A DNA stretch of 64,000 nt from positions 1 to 64,000 of the forward strand of contig NZ_JAKIKP010000007.1 of NCBI RefSeq assembly GCF_023284065.1, in the 5' to 3' direction. The position numbers were made by a program, and so were the translations under genes. A model generated the notes under the pieces. It saw nothing but the letters and a program-made list of their open reading frames with translations, was not told the origin of the DNA and did no database searches. Numbering within the stretch: the first letter of the stretch is position 1; each line of letters starts with the position of its first letter. This document shows positions 28,004-38,262 of the stretch, in pieces. This DNA comes from Shewanella gaetbuli. GTDB lineage: Bacteria > Pseudomonadota > Gammaproteobacteria > Enterobacterales > Shewanellaceae.

Positions 28004-29247
28004 TATTCATATCTCAATGCATTTGCAGGCTCGACTCGGGCAGCCCTTAACGCAGGGTAAATAGTCGCTACAAGGGTAATTAATAATGTGCCCAGTACAA
28101 TTATGGTCAACTGACTAATGGAAAGCTGTACTGGCAATGATTGCCCAGCACCTAAAATTGATACGCCTAGGGTATTTAAGATTTCATTAACGTTCAACGT
28201 TAATATCACACCTACAACAGTACCCAAGCCTAAGCCAAGCAACGCATTTAAAGAACCTTGTACTATAAAAATGTTCATTACCGCGCTGGTCGTTAATCCT
28301 TGGGTTTTTAGTACCGCAACATCGGTAGTTTTATCGACTACCATCATCACTAATGCCGAAACGATATTAAAAGCGGCTACCGCAACAATTAAACTCAGCA
28401 TTAAAGACATCATGTTTTTTTCCATTTTCACCGCAGAAAATAAATGACCAAAATCGGCGCGCCAATCTTTAGTTTCAACAGGAAGTTGTTGGCTTTCAAG
28501 TAACGATACAATGTCAGATGAAATACGTTCTACATCAAATGGGTCTGTTAGATATACTCTTAACTCATCAATAACTTGCGGGTTTTTACGCATAAGTCGT
28601 TTGGCATCTTCATAGTGAACATATGCAACCGAAGCGTCCACCTGCGAGCCCATCTCAAATACCCCTGCCACAACAAATTTACGCTGGCTCGGCACAGGCC
28701 CCAACGGCGAGTAAACAACGCCTTCAGAGCTAAGTAATCTAATTTTATCGCCAGTTCTTACCTGTAGATTTCTAGCAAGCTGGCTTCCTAATACAATATG
28801 ATAATCACCCGCTTTAAGTGAGTTAAACGCATCAGAATAACTATGGTCGACAATACTCGATAAACCGTTTTCTAACTCTGGAAATACGCCAATGACCTGT
28901 GCAGCACCTAAATTAGCATTAGATTGCAGCATCGCCTGTGTACTGGTACTGGGAGTCATTCCTTTAATACTGTGTGTAAGATTCACATCGTCTATTAATA
29001 TTTGAGTATCTTGTTGCCAATTTTCAAACCCTTGTGGGTTAACCAAGGTCAATTGCGGCACAGCACCTAATATACGTTGTTTTAACTGCCCTTCTAGACC
29101 ATTCATCACAGAGCTAACAATAATTAACGCCGCCACGCCTAAAAAAATACCCGACACAGCAAAAAGCGTTATAAAAGACGCAAATGCATTGGCTTTTTTA
29201 GCGCGCCAGTAGCGATAGCCTACAAAAAAAGAAAATCCAAAATTCAT
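28003..29247 (-). CDS. lolC: Lipoprotein-releasing ABC transporter permease LolC
   Basis: A 414-residue permease with the same layout as LolE: helix (FLGVAALIIVSSVMNGLEGQL), large periplasmic domain that in LolC recruits LolA, then three helices and TIYPALRAARVEPANALRYE. As the first gene of the operon it is named LolC. Promoters must lie in the 156-bp gap shared with the divergent PilZ-like/mfd operon. Confidence 0.94.
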   Translation of the reverse strand: MNFGFSFFVGYRYWRAKKANAFASFITLFAVSGIFLGVAALIIVSSVMNGLEGQLKQRILGAVPQLTLVNPQGFENWQQDTQILIDDVNLTHSIKGMTPSTSTQAMLQSNANLGAAQVIGVFPELENGLSSIVDHSYSDAFNSLKAGDYHIVLGSQLARNLQVRTGDKIRLLSSEGVVYSPLGPVPSQRKFVVAGVFEMGSQVDASVAYVHYEDAKRLMRKNPQVIDELRVYLTDPFDVERISSDIVSLLESQQLPVETKDWRADFGHLFSAVKMEKNMMSLMLSLIVAVAAFNIVSALVMMVVDKTTDVAVLKTQGLTTSAVMNIFIVQGSLNALLGLGLGTVVGVILTLNVNEILNTLGVSILGAGQSLPVQLSISQLTIIVLGTLLITLVATIYPALRAARVEPANALRYE

Positions 29248-29403
29248 ATAAATGGGTCATCCAATGCCGAGTTTACGGCGTATATTGGTTATTATTATGT
29301 CAAAATGACATTGATTGCACCGCTGAAAAAGCGAATGACTTGCTAAACCATCAAGTTGCGCACGATAATAGGGGTATTAGTTTGATAAATAAAGAGGCAA
29401 ACC

Positions 29404-30000
29404 TTGATAAACGATAGCAATTCTTACTTTAGTGTGCCTCATCAATTTAATGTTTACCTAACAAAGTGGGATGCTAATCAACCCATCCCAGACGACAATC
29501 AACTCAGACAGATGCAATCTACTGGGCTTAAACTGTTGTCTGAGGTTAAAGCATTGGAAGCTAGCTGTTTATTGCAATTAAGGCAATTAGATACAGAAAC
29601 CAAAGCGATTGTAGATTTTTTGAAGTTACAATCTCGAAAAGTTGACCTGGTTTTACAGCATGTTTTAGAAAAAGAAACTCAAACAGGCCAAGCTTATCAG
29701 GGATTTCAATTTGGCGGCAGTGGATTAAGTATTTTTTCACCGACTGAGCTTAACGAAGGAGAGTTATTTAGCTGCCATATTTATTTACATGCTGAAGTTG
29801 TCGCAGTGCTGTGTATTTGTGAAGTAGTCAGTGCCAAACAAATAACCTCAAATGTTGATGACACGAATGAACAATGGCAAATTGAACTCGCATTTGCTCA
29901 AGTTCTAGATGAAGATGTTGAACAGTTAGTTAAAGCTAGCTTAAATGTACAACAAAAAATGCTTAAACTGCGTAAGCAACAGCGTAACGATAATCTGTAA
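29404..30000 (+). CDS. PilZ-like domain protein upstream of mfd
   Basis: A 198-residue protein. The N-terminal half is helical, with a Leu-rich stretch at residues ~30-90. The second half resembles a PilZ barrel (FQFGGSGLSIFSPTELNEGELFSCHI), followed by a charged C-terminal helix. The usual RxxxR c-di-GMP motif is not obvious, so nucleotide binding is doubtful. The start is TTG at 29404 with AGAGG upstream; no better in-frame start is near. It is 29 bases ahead of mfd on the same strand and probably cotranscribed. The PilZ call is by pattern only. Confidence 0.65.
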   Translation: MINDSNSYFSVPHQFNVYLTKWDANQPIPDDNQLRQMQSTGLKLLSEVKALEASCLLQLRQLDTETKAIVDFLKLQSRKVDLVLQHVLEKETQTGQAYQGFQFGGSGLSIFSPTELNEGELFSCHIYLHAEVVAVLCICEVVSAKQITSNVDDTNEQWQIELAFAQVLDEDVEQLVKASLNVQQKMLKLRKQQRNDNL

Positions 30001-30029
30001 GTTTTCTCAATAACAAGTTAATCAATTCA

Positions 30030-33000
30030 ATGAAGCAATTTAGTGTAACTGCCCCACCTAGTGTCAAAAAAGGTCAACAACAGCAAATACTTGCCACTTT
30101 AGGCGGTGTCTCACAAGCTGTGGCCATTAGTCATTTAGTTAACCAACATGCTGGCACTAGCCTAATTGTCACTCACGACACGCCTAGTGCGCTTTCACTT
30201 GAGGCAGAACTAAGCTACTTATTGGCACAATCTGCAATTAATGTATGCTTATTTCCAGACAGAGAAACCTTACCTTACGACAGTTTTTCGCCACATCAAG
30301 ACTTAATTTCTCAACGTCTCGAATCATTAGCACAAATTAGCCAAAACAATCACAACGTGGTTATTGTGCCCGTTAATACCTTAATGGTTAAACTGCCACC
30401 CAAGTCGTTCCTAACTGCGAATGTACTCATACTAAAAAAAGGCGATATTTTTAGTCTAGATCAAGTCAGAAAGCACTTAACCGATACCGGGTACCATATT
30501 GTTGATCAAGTTTATGAACACGGCGAATTTGCCATTCGAGGATCGATCATTGATATCTTTCCAACAGGTTCAAAACAGCCGTTACGCATTGAATTATTTG
30601 ATGATGAAGTTGAATCAATTCGCTTTTTTGATGTAGAAACCCAACGTTCAGGAATGACCCTAGAACACATTCGAATGCTACCGGCAAAAGAATTTCCAAC
30701 AGACAATGCATCAATAGAAGGTTTTAGGCAAAGATATCGCCGTCACTTTGATGTGATTTCCAAAGAAGCAGAATCGGTTTATCAACTTGTTAGCCGTAAT
30801 TTAATGCCTGCGGGCATTGAAAACTATTTGCCGCTATTTTTTGATGAAACCGCAACGTTATTTGATTACCTGCCCAGCGACAGCCAATTAATTACCATTG
30901 GGGATATTGAAAGCGCAAGCCAGCATCATTTACATGAAGTACATAGTCGTTATGAAGACAGACGTGTCGACCCATTAAGACCGTTACTGCCACCTAAAGA
31001 GCTATTTTTACTTAATGAACAGTTATTTACTGCTTTTAAGACAATGGTACGCACTCAGTTTGTTCAGCAACAAACCAGCAGTGACGAAAATGAACCATCA
31101 GCCAATAAATTACCTAAAGCAGCACTTCTTGCTAAAGCGTCAGCCATTGAAGATATCAATGCGAACCATAAATTAAAGCAACCTCTACAAGCCCTACAGC
31201 AATACAGCACTCACCACAGCCAAATGCTATTTGTTGCTGAATCAGAAGGTCGTCGAGAAGCATTAGTAGAATTGCTTGGCAAAATTGATATCAAGCCAAC
31301 AGTTTTTAAGCACTTTAATGATTATCTATCTGCTAAAGAATTTGTTGGGCTTATTGTTTCACCTTTGTCAAAAGGCTGTGAGTTAGATCTTGGCACTAAA
31401 GGCAACGTCAGTATCATTTGTGAAACTGAACTATTTGGCCAACGAATCTCTCAGCAACGACGTCGGGATAAACAAAAGCAAGTAAGTTCAGACGTACTGG
31501 TCAAAAACTTAGCCGAGTTAAAAGTTGGCCAACCCATCGTTCACCTTGAACACGGTGTTGCCTTATATCAAGGTTTAGAAACCCTAGACACGGGGGGCTT
31601 AGTCGCTGAATATTTAAAGTTAGAATATGCTGGAGGCGACAAACTTTATGTGCCGGTATCATCACTACATCTAATCAGTCGCTATAGTGTTGGCAATGAT
31701 GAAAATACCCAATTAAATAAATTGGGGAATGAAACATGGGCGAAAGCAAAGAAAAAAGCCATTGAACGTATCCGCGACGTTGCAGCAGAATTATTAGATG
31801 TATATGCCAGAAGACAAGCCAGACCCGGTGAAGCGCTTAGCTTAGATCAAGAAGAATATGCCATGTTCTCACAAGGCTTTCCTTTTGAAGAAACCGTCGA
31901 CCAAGAAAGTGCTATTCATGCCGTTCTTGCTGATTTACAAGCACCAATGGCGATGGACAGGCTGGTATGTGGCGATGTTGGATTTGGTAAAACAGAAGTG
32001 GCCATGCGCGCTGCATTTGTCGCCGTTAATGCAGGTAAACAAGTGGTGGTATTAGTGCCAACCACCCTACTTGCTCAGCAACATTTTGAAAACTTCAAAG
32101 ACCGTTTTGCTGATTGGCCAGTTGTGATAGAAGTTATGTCACGTTTTAAAACCGCTAAAGAACAAAACCAAGTCATTACAGAGCTAAGCGAAGGTAAAGT
32201 TGATATTGTTATCGGCACCCATAAGTTACTCACCTCTGAAGCCAAGTTTGATAATTTAGGTCTGCTAATTATTGATGAAGAGCACCGTTTTGGTGTGCGT
32301 CAAAAAGAAAAGATTAAAGCATTACGTGCCAATGTAGACATTCTTACATTAACGGCCACCCCAATTCCACGAACCTTGAACATGGCTATGTCGGGTATGC
32401 GTGATTTATCTATTATTGCCACGCCACCAGACAAACGTTTAGCCGTTAAAACCTTCGTACGTGAATACGATAAAGCCACCGTGCGTGAAGCCATTCTGCG
32501 TGAGATTCTACGTGGTGGCCAAGTGTATTATTTACACAACAACGTTGAAACCATTGAGAAAACCGCTGACGATATTAAAGACTTATTGCCCGAAGCGAGA
32601 GTAGTGACTGCCCATGGGCAAATGCGCGAACGCGATCTGGAAAAAGTCATGTCAGACTTTTATCACCAACGCTTTAATGTATTGGTTTGTACGACCATTA
32701 TTGAAACCGGTATTGACGTGCCAACAGCGAATACCATCATCATCGATCGCGCTGATAAATTTGGTTTGGCTCAATTACACCAATTAAGAGGTCGTGTGGG
32801 ACGTTCTCATCATCAAGCTTATGCCTATATGATGACCCCACACCCTAAACGTATGACGCCAGATGCCCGTAAGAGACTAGAAGCCATCGACGCATTAGAA
32901 GATTTAGGCGCAGGCTTTATGCTTGCAACACAAGACTTAGAAATTCGTGGTGCAGGTGAATTACTGGGTGATGAACAAAGCGGCCATATTTCTAAAATTG

Positions 33001-33554
33001 GCTTTAGCTTGTATATGGAGATGCTTGAGTCGGCAGTTAAAGCCCTTAAACAAGGTAAAGAGCCTTCATTAGCCAATATGATGAGCGCCGTATGTGACAT
33101 TGATTTACGCATTCCCGCGCTGCTGCCAGATGATTACGTTAGTGATGTTAATATGCGACTATCATTGTATAAGCGTATTGCCAACTGCGATTCACAAACG
33201 ATGATTGACGAGTTAAAAGTAGAGTTTATTGACCGGTTTGGCATGTTGCCCGACCCAACAAGAAACTTATTAGATGTTACGTTATACAAACATCAAGCAA
33301 CAGCACTTGGATTACACCGAATTGAAATGCACGCTAAAGGTGGCAGCATAGAATTTAGTGAGCAACATAATATTGATCCAATGTTTATCATTGATTTATT
33401 ACAAAAGCAGCCACAAATTTATCGAATGGATGGACCAAATAAGTTAAAGTTCACCATACCAGCTGAAACCAGTAAAGACAGACTCGCGTTACTAAAAACT
33501 TTACTCGAACAGCTTGAAAAACATCAAACTGGAGAACGCAAGAGTGCTTCGTAA
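30030..33554 (+). CDS. mfd: Transcription-repair coupling factor
   Basis: A 1174-residue multidomain ATPase (E. coli 1148) that removes stalled RNA polymerase and recruits UvrA. It has an N-terminal UvrB-like region (PDRETLPYDSFSPHQDL), an RNA polymerase-interacting domain starting LKVGQPIVHLEHGVALYQGL, and RecG-like translocase motifs. These include GDVGFGKTE, the DEEH box (LLIIDEEHRFG), TATPIPRTLNM and QLRGRVGRS. A C-terminal regulatory domain completes it. The last 11 bases overlap csiV. Confidence 0.97.
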   Translation: MKQFSVTAPPSVKKGQQQQILATLGGVSQAVAISHLVNQHAGTSLIVTHDTPSALSLEAELSYLLAQSAINVCLFPDRETLPYDSFSPHQDLISQRLESLAQISQNNHNVVIVPVNTLMVKLPPKSFLTANVLILKKGDIFSLDQVRKHLTDTGYHIVDQVYEHGEFAIRGSIIDIFPTGSKQPLRIELFDDEVESIRFFDVETQRSGMTLEHIRMLPAKEFPTDNASIEGFRQRYRRHFDVISKEAESVYQLVSRNLMPAGIENYLPLFFDETATLFDYLPSDSQLITIGDIESASQHHLHEVHSRYEDRRVDPLRPLLPPKELFLLNEQLFTAFKTMVRTQFVQQQTSSDENEPSANKLPKAALLAKASAIEDINANHKLKQPLQALQQYSTHHSQMLFVAESEGRREALVELLGKIDIKPTVFKHFNDYLSAKEFVGLIVSPLSKGCELDLGTKGNVSIICETELFGQRISQQRRRDKQKQVSSDVLVKNLAELKVGQPIVHLEHGVALYQGLETLDTGGLVAEYLKLEYAGGDKLYVPVSSLHLISRYSVGNDENTQLNKLGNETWAKAKKKAIERIRDVAAELLDVYARRQARPGEALSLDQEEYAMFSQGFPFEETVDQESAIHAVLADLQAPMAMDRLVCGDVGFGKTEVAMRAAFVAVNAGKQVVVLVPTTLLAQQHFENFKDRFADWPVVIEVMSRFKTAKEQNQVITELSEGKVDIVIGTHKLLTSEAKFDNLGLLIIDEEHRFGVRQKEKIKALRANVDILTLTATPIPRTLNMAMSGMRDLSIIATPPDKRLAVKTFVREYDKATVREAILREILRGGQVYYLHNNVETIEKTADDIKDLLPEARVVTAHGQMRERDLEKVMSDFYHQRFNVLVCTTIIETGIDVPTANTIIIDRADKFGLAQLHQLRGRVGRSHHQAYAYMMTPHPKRMTPDARKRLEAIDALEDLGAGFMLATQDLEIRGAGELLGDEQSGHISKIGFSLYMEMLESAVKALKQGKEPSLANMMSAVCDIDLRIPALLPDDYVSDVNMRLSLYKRIANCDSQTMIDELKVEFIDRFGMLPDPTRNLLDVTLYKHQATALGLHRIEMHAKGGSIEFSEQHNIDPMFIIDLLQKQPQIYRMDGPNKLKFTIPAETSKDRLALLKTLLEQLEKHQTGERKSAS

Positions 33555-34560
33555 CTTATTATTATCTGCAATAACCTTAAGTGCGCTATCTATTTCAACT
33601 TCGGCCTCAGCTAAAACGTGGTTTGAAGTAGAAGTGTTTATATTTGAACGCCAAACAAATGTAACCGAACAGTGGCCAAATACTCCTGCGCCACAAATTA
33701 ATGAGCGTGCAATAGACTTAATTACCCCCGTTATTAGCACCGATATTTCTGGCGTGGCTTCTGGTTTAAATAGCTGTATTGGCTCTGATTGGTCAACAGA
33801 CAATCCTTCTGATTGTAACGACCCATTATCCAGCAATACGGTTAGAACTCACCCAAGCAACGTGCCGTTTTCTATTGCAGCCGATAAACCACAACAAGCC
33901 TACTTGAACGATAAAGTGGTGTTATTATCTGAAAGCCAAAGTAAGTTTGCCGAAATTATTAAAGCTGTCAGTCGAGAAAGAAATGTTAAGCCAATGCTGC
34001 ATCTTACTTGGCAGCAAGATATGCAATCGAAAAGACGCACCAAACCCATTCGAATTTTTGCAGGCAAAGACTTTTCTGACCAATTTGAATATCACGGTCA
34101 ACAAATTGTAGAAAAGAACGATTCTCTGCCAGATGTTCAATTTTCAATGAACGACTTCTCAAATTTTGGTCAATTTATTGAACCTCAACACGTTAAGCCT
34201 GTATGGGAAATAGATGGCACAATAAACATTTATTTAAGCCATTATTTATACATTGAAAATGATTTAGCCTTAAGAAAGCCCATACAAAAGCTTGTTGAAA
34301 ATCATTATAGTGAGTTCAATGAGTTTGATGCGGTAAATACCCAAGTAGAAAAGACGATGCAGCCTTTTTTACAGTCTATTCCATTAAAGCAAAATCGTCG
34401 TGTACGCAGTGGAGAAATTCATTACTTTGACCACCCACAAATGGGAATTGTGATGCAAATAAGAAAGATGGCACAACCCACCATGTCCAGACCGATTGAT
34501 TTAGGCGAGGCTTCCGCTGAAACCTCAACTAATCTACCGGAGAATAATTTCAACTATTAG
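33544..34560 (+). CDS. csiV: CsiV-type periplasmic peptidoglycan-binding protein
   Basis: A 338-residue exported protein. The GTG at 33544 is chosen over a TTG at 33514 because GGAGAA sits 8-13 bases before it and the resulting N-terminus is a clean signal peptide (MLRNLLLSAITLSALSIS, cleavage near ASA-K). The mature part begins TWFEVEVFIFERQ, typical of CsiV, which in Vibrio is needed for cell-shape integrity when D-amino acids are made. The C-terminal RRVRSGEIHYFDHPQMG is also family-like. It overlaps mfd by 11 bases. Confidence 0.83.
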   Translation: MLRNLLLSAITLSALSISTSASAKTWFEVEVFIFERQTNVTEQWPNTPAPQINERAIDLITPVISTDISGVASGLNSCIGSDWSTDNPSDCNDPLSSNTVRTHPSNVPFSIAADKPQQAYLNDKVVLLSESQSKFAEIIKAVSRERNVKPMLHLTWQQDMQSKRRTKPIRIFAGKDFSDQFEYHGQQIVEKNDSLPDVQFSMNDFSNFGQFIEPQHVKPVWEIDGTINIYLSHYLYIENDLALRKPIQKLVENHYSEFNEFDAVNTQVEKTMQPFLQSIPLKQNRRVRSGEIHYFDHPQMGIVMQIRKMAQPTMSRPIDLGEASAETSTNLPENNFNY

Positions 34561-34574
34561 CCTCTGCAGAATAC

Positions 34575-34601
34575 AGGATGACGGCTCAGCGCCGTCATCC
34601 T
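34575..34601. repeat. Perfect 11-bp hairpin between csiV and nagZ
   Basis: AGGATGACGGC (34575-34585) pairs with GCCGTCATCCT (34591-34601) around a five-base loop. No T-run follows on either strand, so it is not a classic terminator, although it lies between convergent genes. The GGATGACG core resembles the repeats at 1-203. Confidence 0.65.
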
Positions 34602-34629
34602 AGATATATTGCACAGTTTAACCAAGTTA

Positions 34630-35658
34630 TTAATTTAGCTCAGCCGCATTGATTTTTTTTGTTAATTCAATGGCGTTCAGCCACCTAGACTCTTGTTCTA
34701 GTGCATTCATTACCACAGCAACTTGAGGCTTTAACGTTTTTGCATTGGCAAAAGGTTCAGTTTCGGGCCACTGGAATTCATTCAACAACGTTGCCACGCC
34801 TGCGGGGTCATTGCACACTAAAATCATATCGCACCCGGCAGATAATGCGGCTTGGGCGCGTCCTACATAATCACCGGCAAAACTTGCGCCTTTCATACCT
34901 AAATCGTCAGAAAAAATCACCCCATTAAACTGTAATTGTTGGCGTAAAACCGTTTGTAACCAGTACTCAGAAAAACCAGCAGGTTGATCATCTATTTTGT
35001 CATAAACTACATGTGCTGGCATCACTCCATTTAACAACTGTTTGTCGATTAACTGTTTAAACGGCAGCATATCAAATGACTCTACTTGCTCTCTAGTACG
35101 ACTATCTACCGGCATTGCAATATGTGAATCAGCCGCAACACTACCGTGCCCTGGAAAATGTTTTCCCACAGCAGCCATACCCGCATCATTCATGCCTGCG
35201 ATAAAGCATTCAGCTAACTGACTAACAACTTCAGGGTCAGCACTAAAACTGCGCTTGCCAATCACTTCACTGATGCCATTAACATCTAAAACTGGCGCAA
35301 AACTTAAGTCGATATCACAGGCTAAAAGTTCAATGGCCATTAAATAACCACATTCTTTCGCCCATACTTTTGCTAATGCAATATCATTTTTTGCTGCGGG
35401 TAAAATATCCCCCATTGCTGGGATATGAGTAAATCCTTGGGTGAATCGTTGTACTCGACCACCTTCATGATCAACCGCAATTAATAGATCATTGCGAATT
35501 TTTCGCAGTTGTTTAATTAATAAGACCAATTGCTCTTTAGTAGCAAAGTTCCTCGAAAAAAGGATAACGCCGCCTACTTGCGGCTGTAATAATTGTGCTG
35601 TTTCTGTATCCGACACGGTCAAACCCGCAAGATCCATCATTAAATAACTCAACGGCAT
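34630..35658 (-). CDS. nagZ: Beta-N-acetylhexosaminidase NagZ
   Basis: A 342-residue cytoplasmic glycoside hydrolase family 3 enzyme that removes GlcNAc from anhydro-muropeptides during cell-wall recycling. It shows VDHEGGRVQRF, the family loop KHFPGHGSVAADSH with the catalytic acid/base His, and the nucleophile Asp in FSDDLGMKGA. Length matches E. coli NagZ (341). It is a single gene, convergent with csiV. Confidence 0.96.
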   Translation of the reverse strand: MPLSYLMMDLAGLTVSDTETAQLLQPQVGGVILFSRNFATKEQLVLLIKQLRKIRNDLLIAVDHEGGRVQRFTQGFTHIPAMGDILPAAKNDIALAKVWAKECGYLMAIELLACDIDLSFAPVLDVNGISEVIGKRSFSADPEVVSQLAECFIAGMNDAGMAAVGKHFPGHGSVAADSHIAMPVDSRTREQVESFDMLPFKQLIDKQLLNGVMPAHVVYDKIDDQPAGFSEYWLQTVLRQQLQFNGVIFSDDLGMKGASFAGDYVGRAQAALSAGCDMILVCNDPAGVATLLNEFQWPETEPFANAKTLKPQVAVVMNALEQESRWLNAIELTKKINAAELN

Positions 35659-35851
35659 ACCTCAATACTTTTGGCCAATCACTCAAGTAAAATAAGCTAG
35701 GCTAATCTGAAAAAATAACATAAGAAAAACTAATGAACTGTAATAACAAAAATATGGGATACTCTATCAAATATACGAGTATGACCTACACTCTTGTTGA
35801 TTATACTCATGAATAACAAAAACAATAAACGACCAGATAAAGGTTAATTCA

Positions 35852-37228
35852 ATGATTAGCGTATTTGACATGTTCAAAATTGGCATTGGTCCATCTAGTT
35901 CACACACTGTCGGGCCAATGAAGGCTGGCAAGATTTTTATGCAAAATCTTGCTGATAAAAATCTTTTAGCTGAAACTGATGAATTGCAGGCTGAACTATT
36001 TGGATCTTTAGGCCAAACCGGTAAAGGTCATGGTACAGGTAAAGCCGTTATTTTAGGTTTGATGGGAGAAGACCCTGAAACCGTAGAAACTGACAAAATT
36101 GATGCAATTTTGGAACAGGTTTCAAGCGAGCAAAAGTTAACCATCTCTGATGGAAGGCAGGTTAAGTTTACCCGTGAAAGTGGCATCACCTACCATAGAA
36201 GAAAGTCATTACCGGCCCATGCCAATGCGATGACTTTATACGCTCTATCAAACGGGCAAATTATTTATCAGCGCACTTATTATTCAGTGGGTGGCGGCTT
36301 TATTTTAGATGAAGATGAAATTACCCAACGTAACGCCTCTCCTGCTACCCCAATAAAAGAAGCGCCATATGACTTTAATAGTGCCAGCCAATTACTACAA
36401 CTTTGTTGTGACAATGGGTTAAGTATCTCTTCGTTAATGATGGCAAATGAATTAAGCATTGCTAACGAAGATGAAGTAAAACAAGGTCTTTGGCATATTT
36501 GGCAAACCATGAAAACCTGTGTTGAACGAGGTTATCAAAAAGAAGGTATTTTACCTGGAGGCTTAAAACTCCGTCGTCGAGCGCCAGCGTTATATCGTCG
36601 ATTAAAAGCTGAAGGTAGAAACAACGTAGACCCACTTACCGCAATGGATTGGGTAGACTTATTTGCTTTATCAGTGAATGAGCAAAATGCGGCAGGTGAC
36701 CGAGTTGTTACCGCACCAACCAATGGCGCCGCGGGAATAATTCCTGCCGTATTGTGTTATTACGATACCTTTGTTCAAGAAGTGGATGAAGATGTATGTG
36801 TTCGCTACTTATTAACCGCAGCGGCTATCGGCATTTTATATAAAAAGAATGCTTCAATTTCAGGTGCTGAAGTGGGCTGCCAAGGTGAAGTGGGCGTTGC
36901 TTGTTCAATGGCGGCAGCAGCATTAACTGAAATCATGGGTGGCACTGTTGAACATGTCGAAAATGCAGCCGAAATTGGTATGGAGCATAACTTAGGTTTA
37001 ACCTGTGACCCTGTGGGTGGTTTAGTGCAAGTACCGTGTATTGAGCGAAATGCAATGGGCGCAGTTAAAGCCATTAATGCTTCAAGAATGGCATTACGTG
37101 GCGATGGTAACCACAAAGTCTCATTAGATAAAGTCATCAAAACGATGATGGATACAGGTAAAGATATGCGCAGCAAGTATAAAGAAACGGCTAAAGGCGG
37201 TCTTGCTGTAAATATTGTTGAGTGTTAG
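35852..37228 (+). CDS. sdaA: L-serine ammonia-lyase, iron-sulfur dependent, single chain
   Basis: A 458-residue enzyme that deaminates L-serine to pyruvate. The N-terminal beta domain begins [19 protein letters not shown]. The C-terminal alpha domain has the cysteines that hold a [4Fe-4S] cluster ([13 protein letters not shown] and [15 protein letters not shown]). It could equally be named sdaB; the paralogs are not separable by eye. A 193-bp leader contains an ACGAGTAT...ATACTCAT inverted pair (35775-35810) of unknown meaning. It has its own terminator. Confidence 0.95.
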   Translation: MISVFDMFKIGIGPSSSHTVGPMKAGKIFMQNLADKNLLAETDELQAELFGSLGQTGKGHGTGKAVILGLMGEDPETVETDKIDAILEQVSSEQKLTISDGRQVKFTRESGITYHRRKSLPAHANAMTLYALSNGQIIYQRTYYSVGGGFILDEDEITQRNASPATPIKEAPYDFNSASQLLQLCCDNGLSISSLMMANELSIANEDEVKQGLWHIWQTMKTCVERGYQKEGILPGGLKLRRRAPALYRRLKAEGRNNVDPLTAMDWVDLFALSVNEQNAAGDRVVTAPTNGAAGIIPAVLCYYDTFVQEVDEDVCVRYLLTAAAIGILYKKNASISGAEVGCQGEVGVACSMAAAALTEIMGGTVEHVENAAEIGMEHNLGLTCDPVGGLVQVPCIERNAMGAVKAINASRMALRGDGNHKVSLDKVIKTMMDTGKDMRSKYKETAKGGLAVNIVEC

Positions 37229-37267
37229 AAGCTTAATCTTTATAAACCGTTTAATGATTAAATTCAT

Positions 37268-37302
37268 AATGCCAGCCTTGATGGGTTGGCATTTTGTTTT
37301 TA
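37268..37302 (+). terminator. Rho-independent terminator of sdaA
   Basis: AATGCCA (37268-37274) pairs with TGGCATT (37287-37293), followed by TTGTTTTT. The arms are the same as in the terminator at 5377. Confidence 0.85.
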
Positions 37303-37372
37303 AAAACGTTGCTTTATTGCTGTTTAAAGCATTATATATGGCTAATGACTTTATATAAGGAAATAAACAACG

Positions 37373-38119
37373 ATGAAAAATATTATTTGTGATATTGATG
37401 GTGTATTACTTCACGATAACAAGTTAATTCCTGGTAGTGATAAGTTTATTCATCGAGTACTCGAGCAAGGTAACCCTTTAGTTATATTAACTAATTATCC
37501 TGTTCAAACAGGAAAAGATTTACAAAACCGTCTAGGAGCCGCAGGAATAGACGTACCTGAAAGCTGCTTTTATACCTCAGCCATGGCAACAGCAGATTTT
37601 CTGAAGCATCAAACAGGCACTAAAGCTTTTGTCATTGGTGAAGGTGCCCTCACCCATGAGCTTTACAATGCCGGTTTTACCATTACCGACATCAACCCAG
37701 ACTTTGTGATTGTGGGTGAAACCCGTTCATACAATTGGGATATGATTCATAAAGCCGCCAGATTTATTGCCAATGGTGCACGCTTTATTGCCACAAACCC
37801 TGATACTCACGGGCCAAACTATAGCCCGGCTTGTGGTGCATTATGTGCCCCGATTGAACGAATTTCAGGCAAAATGCCTTTCTACGTTGGTAAACCATCA
37901 TCATGGATTGTGCGATCAGCACTTAATCATATCCAAGGACATTCAGAGAATACCGTCATTATTGGCGACAATATGCGCACCGATATCTTAGCAGGCTTTC
38001 AAGCAGGTTTAGAAACCATCCTAGTAACGAGTGGCGTGAGTCAAATAACCGATATCGACAAAGAGCCGTTCAGACCAAATCATGTATTTGCTTGCGCAGG
38101 TGATATTGATGTGGTTTAA
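37373..38119 (+). CDS. nagD: NagD-like HAD-family phosphatase
   Basis: A 248-residue haloacid dehalogenase hydrolase of the class IIA (NagD/PNPase) type. Motif I is CDIDGVLLHDN near the start, ILTNYP is motif II, and VGKPSSWIVRSAL with IGDNMRTDILAG supplies motifs III and IV. E. coli NagD (250 residues) hydrolyses nucleoside monophosphates, UMP best. There are no amino-sugar genes beside it, so the name reflects homology only. Confidence 0.88.
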   Translation: MKNIICDIDGVLLHDNKLIPGSDKFIHRVLEQGNPLVILTNYPVQTGKDLQNRLGAAGIDVPESCFYTSAMATADFLKHQTGTKAFVIGEGALTHELYNAGFTITDINPDFVIVGETRSYNWDMIHKAARFIANGARFIATNPDTHGPNYSPACGALCAPIERISGKMPFYVGKPSSWIVRSALNHIQGHSENTVIIGDNMRTDILAGFQAGLETILVTSGVSQITDIDKEPFRPNHVFACAGDIDVV

Positions 38120-38262
38120 CCTTATCAAGAGTTTTTGTTTATAATTAGTCTCATAAGTATTTACATTAGGTAACATTTTTACTCAAAAGCTCTCTTGAAT
38201 TAGAGAGCTAGCTTGCTCATCATGTCTTGGAAGTTCATCAAAATAATAACAATGGAATTCCC

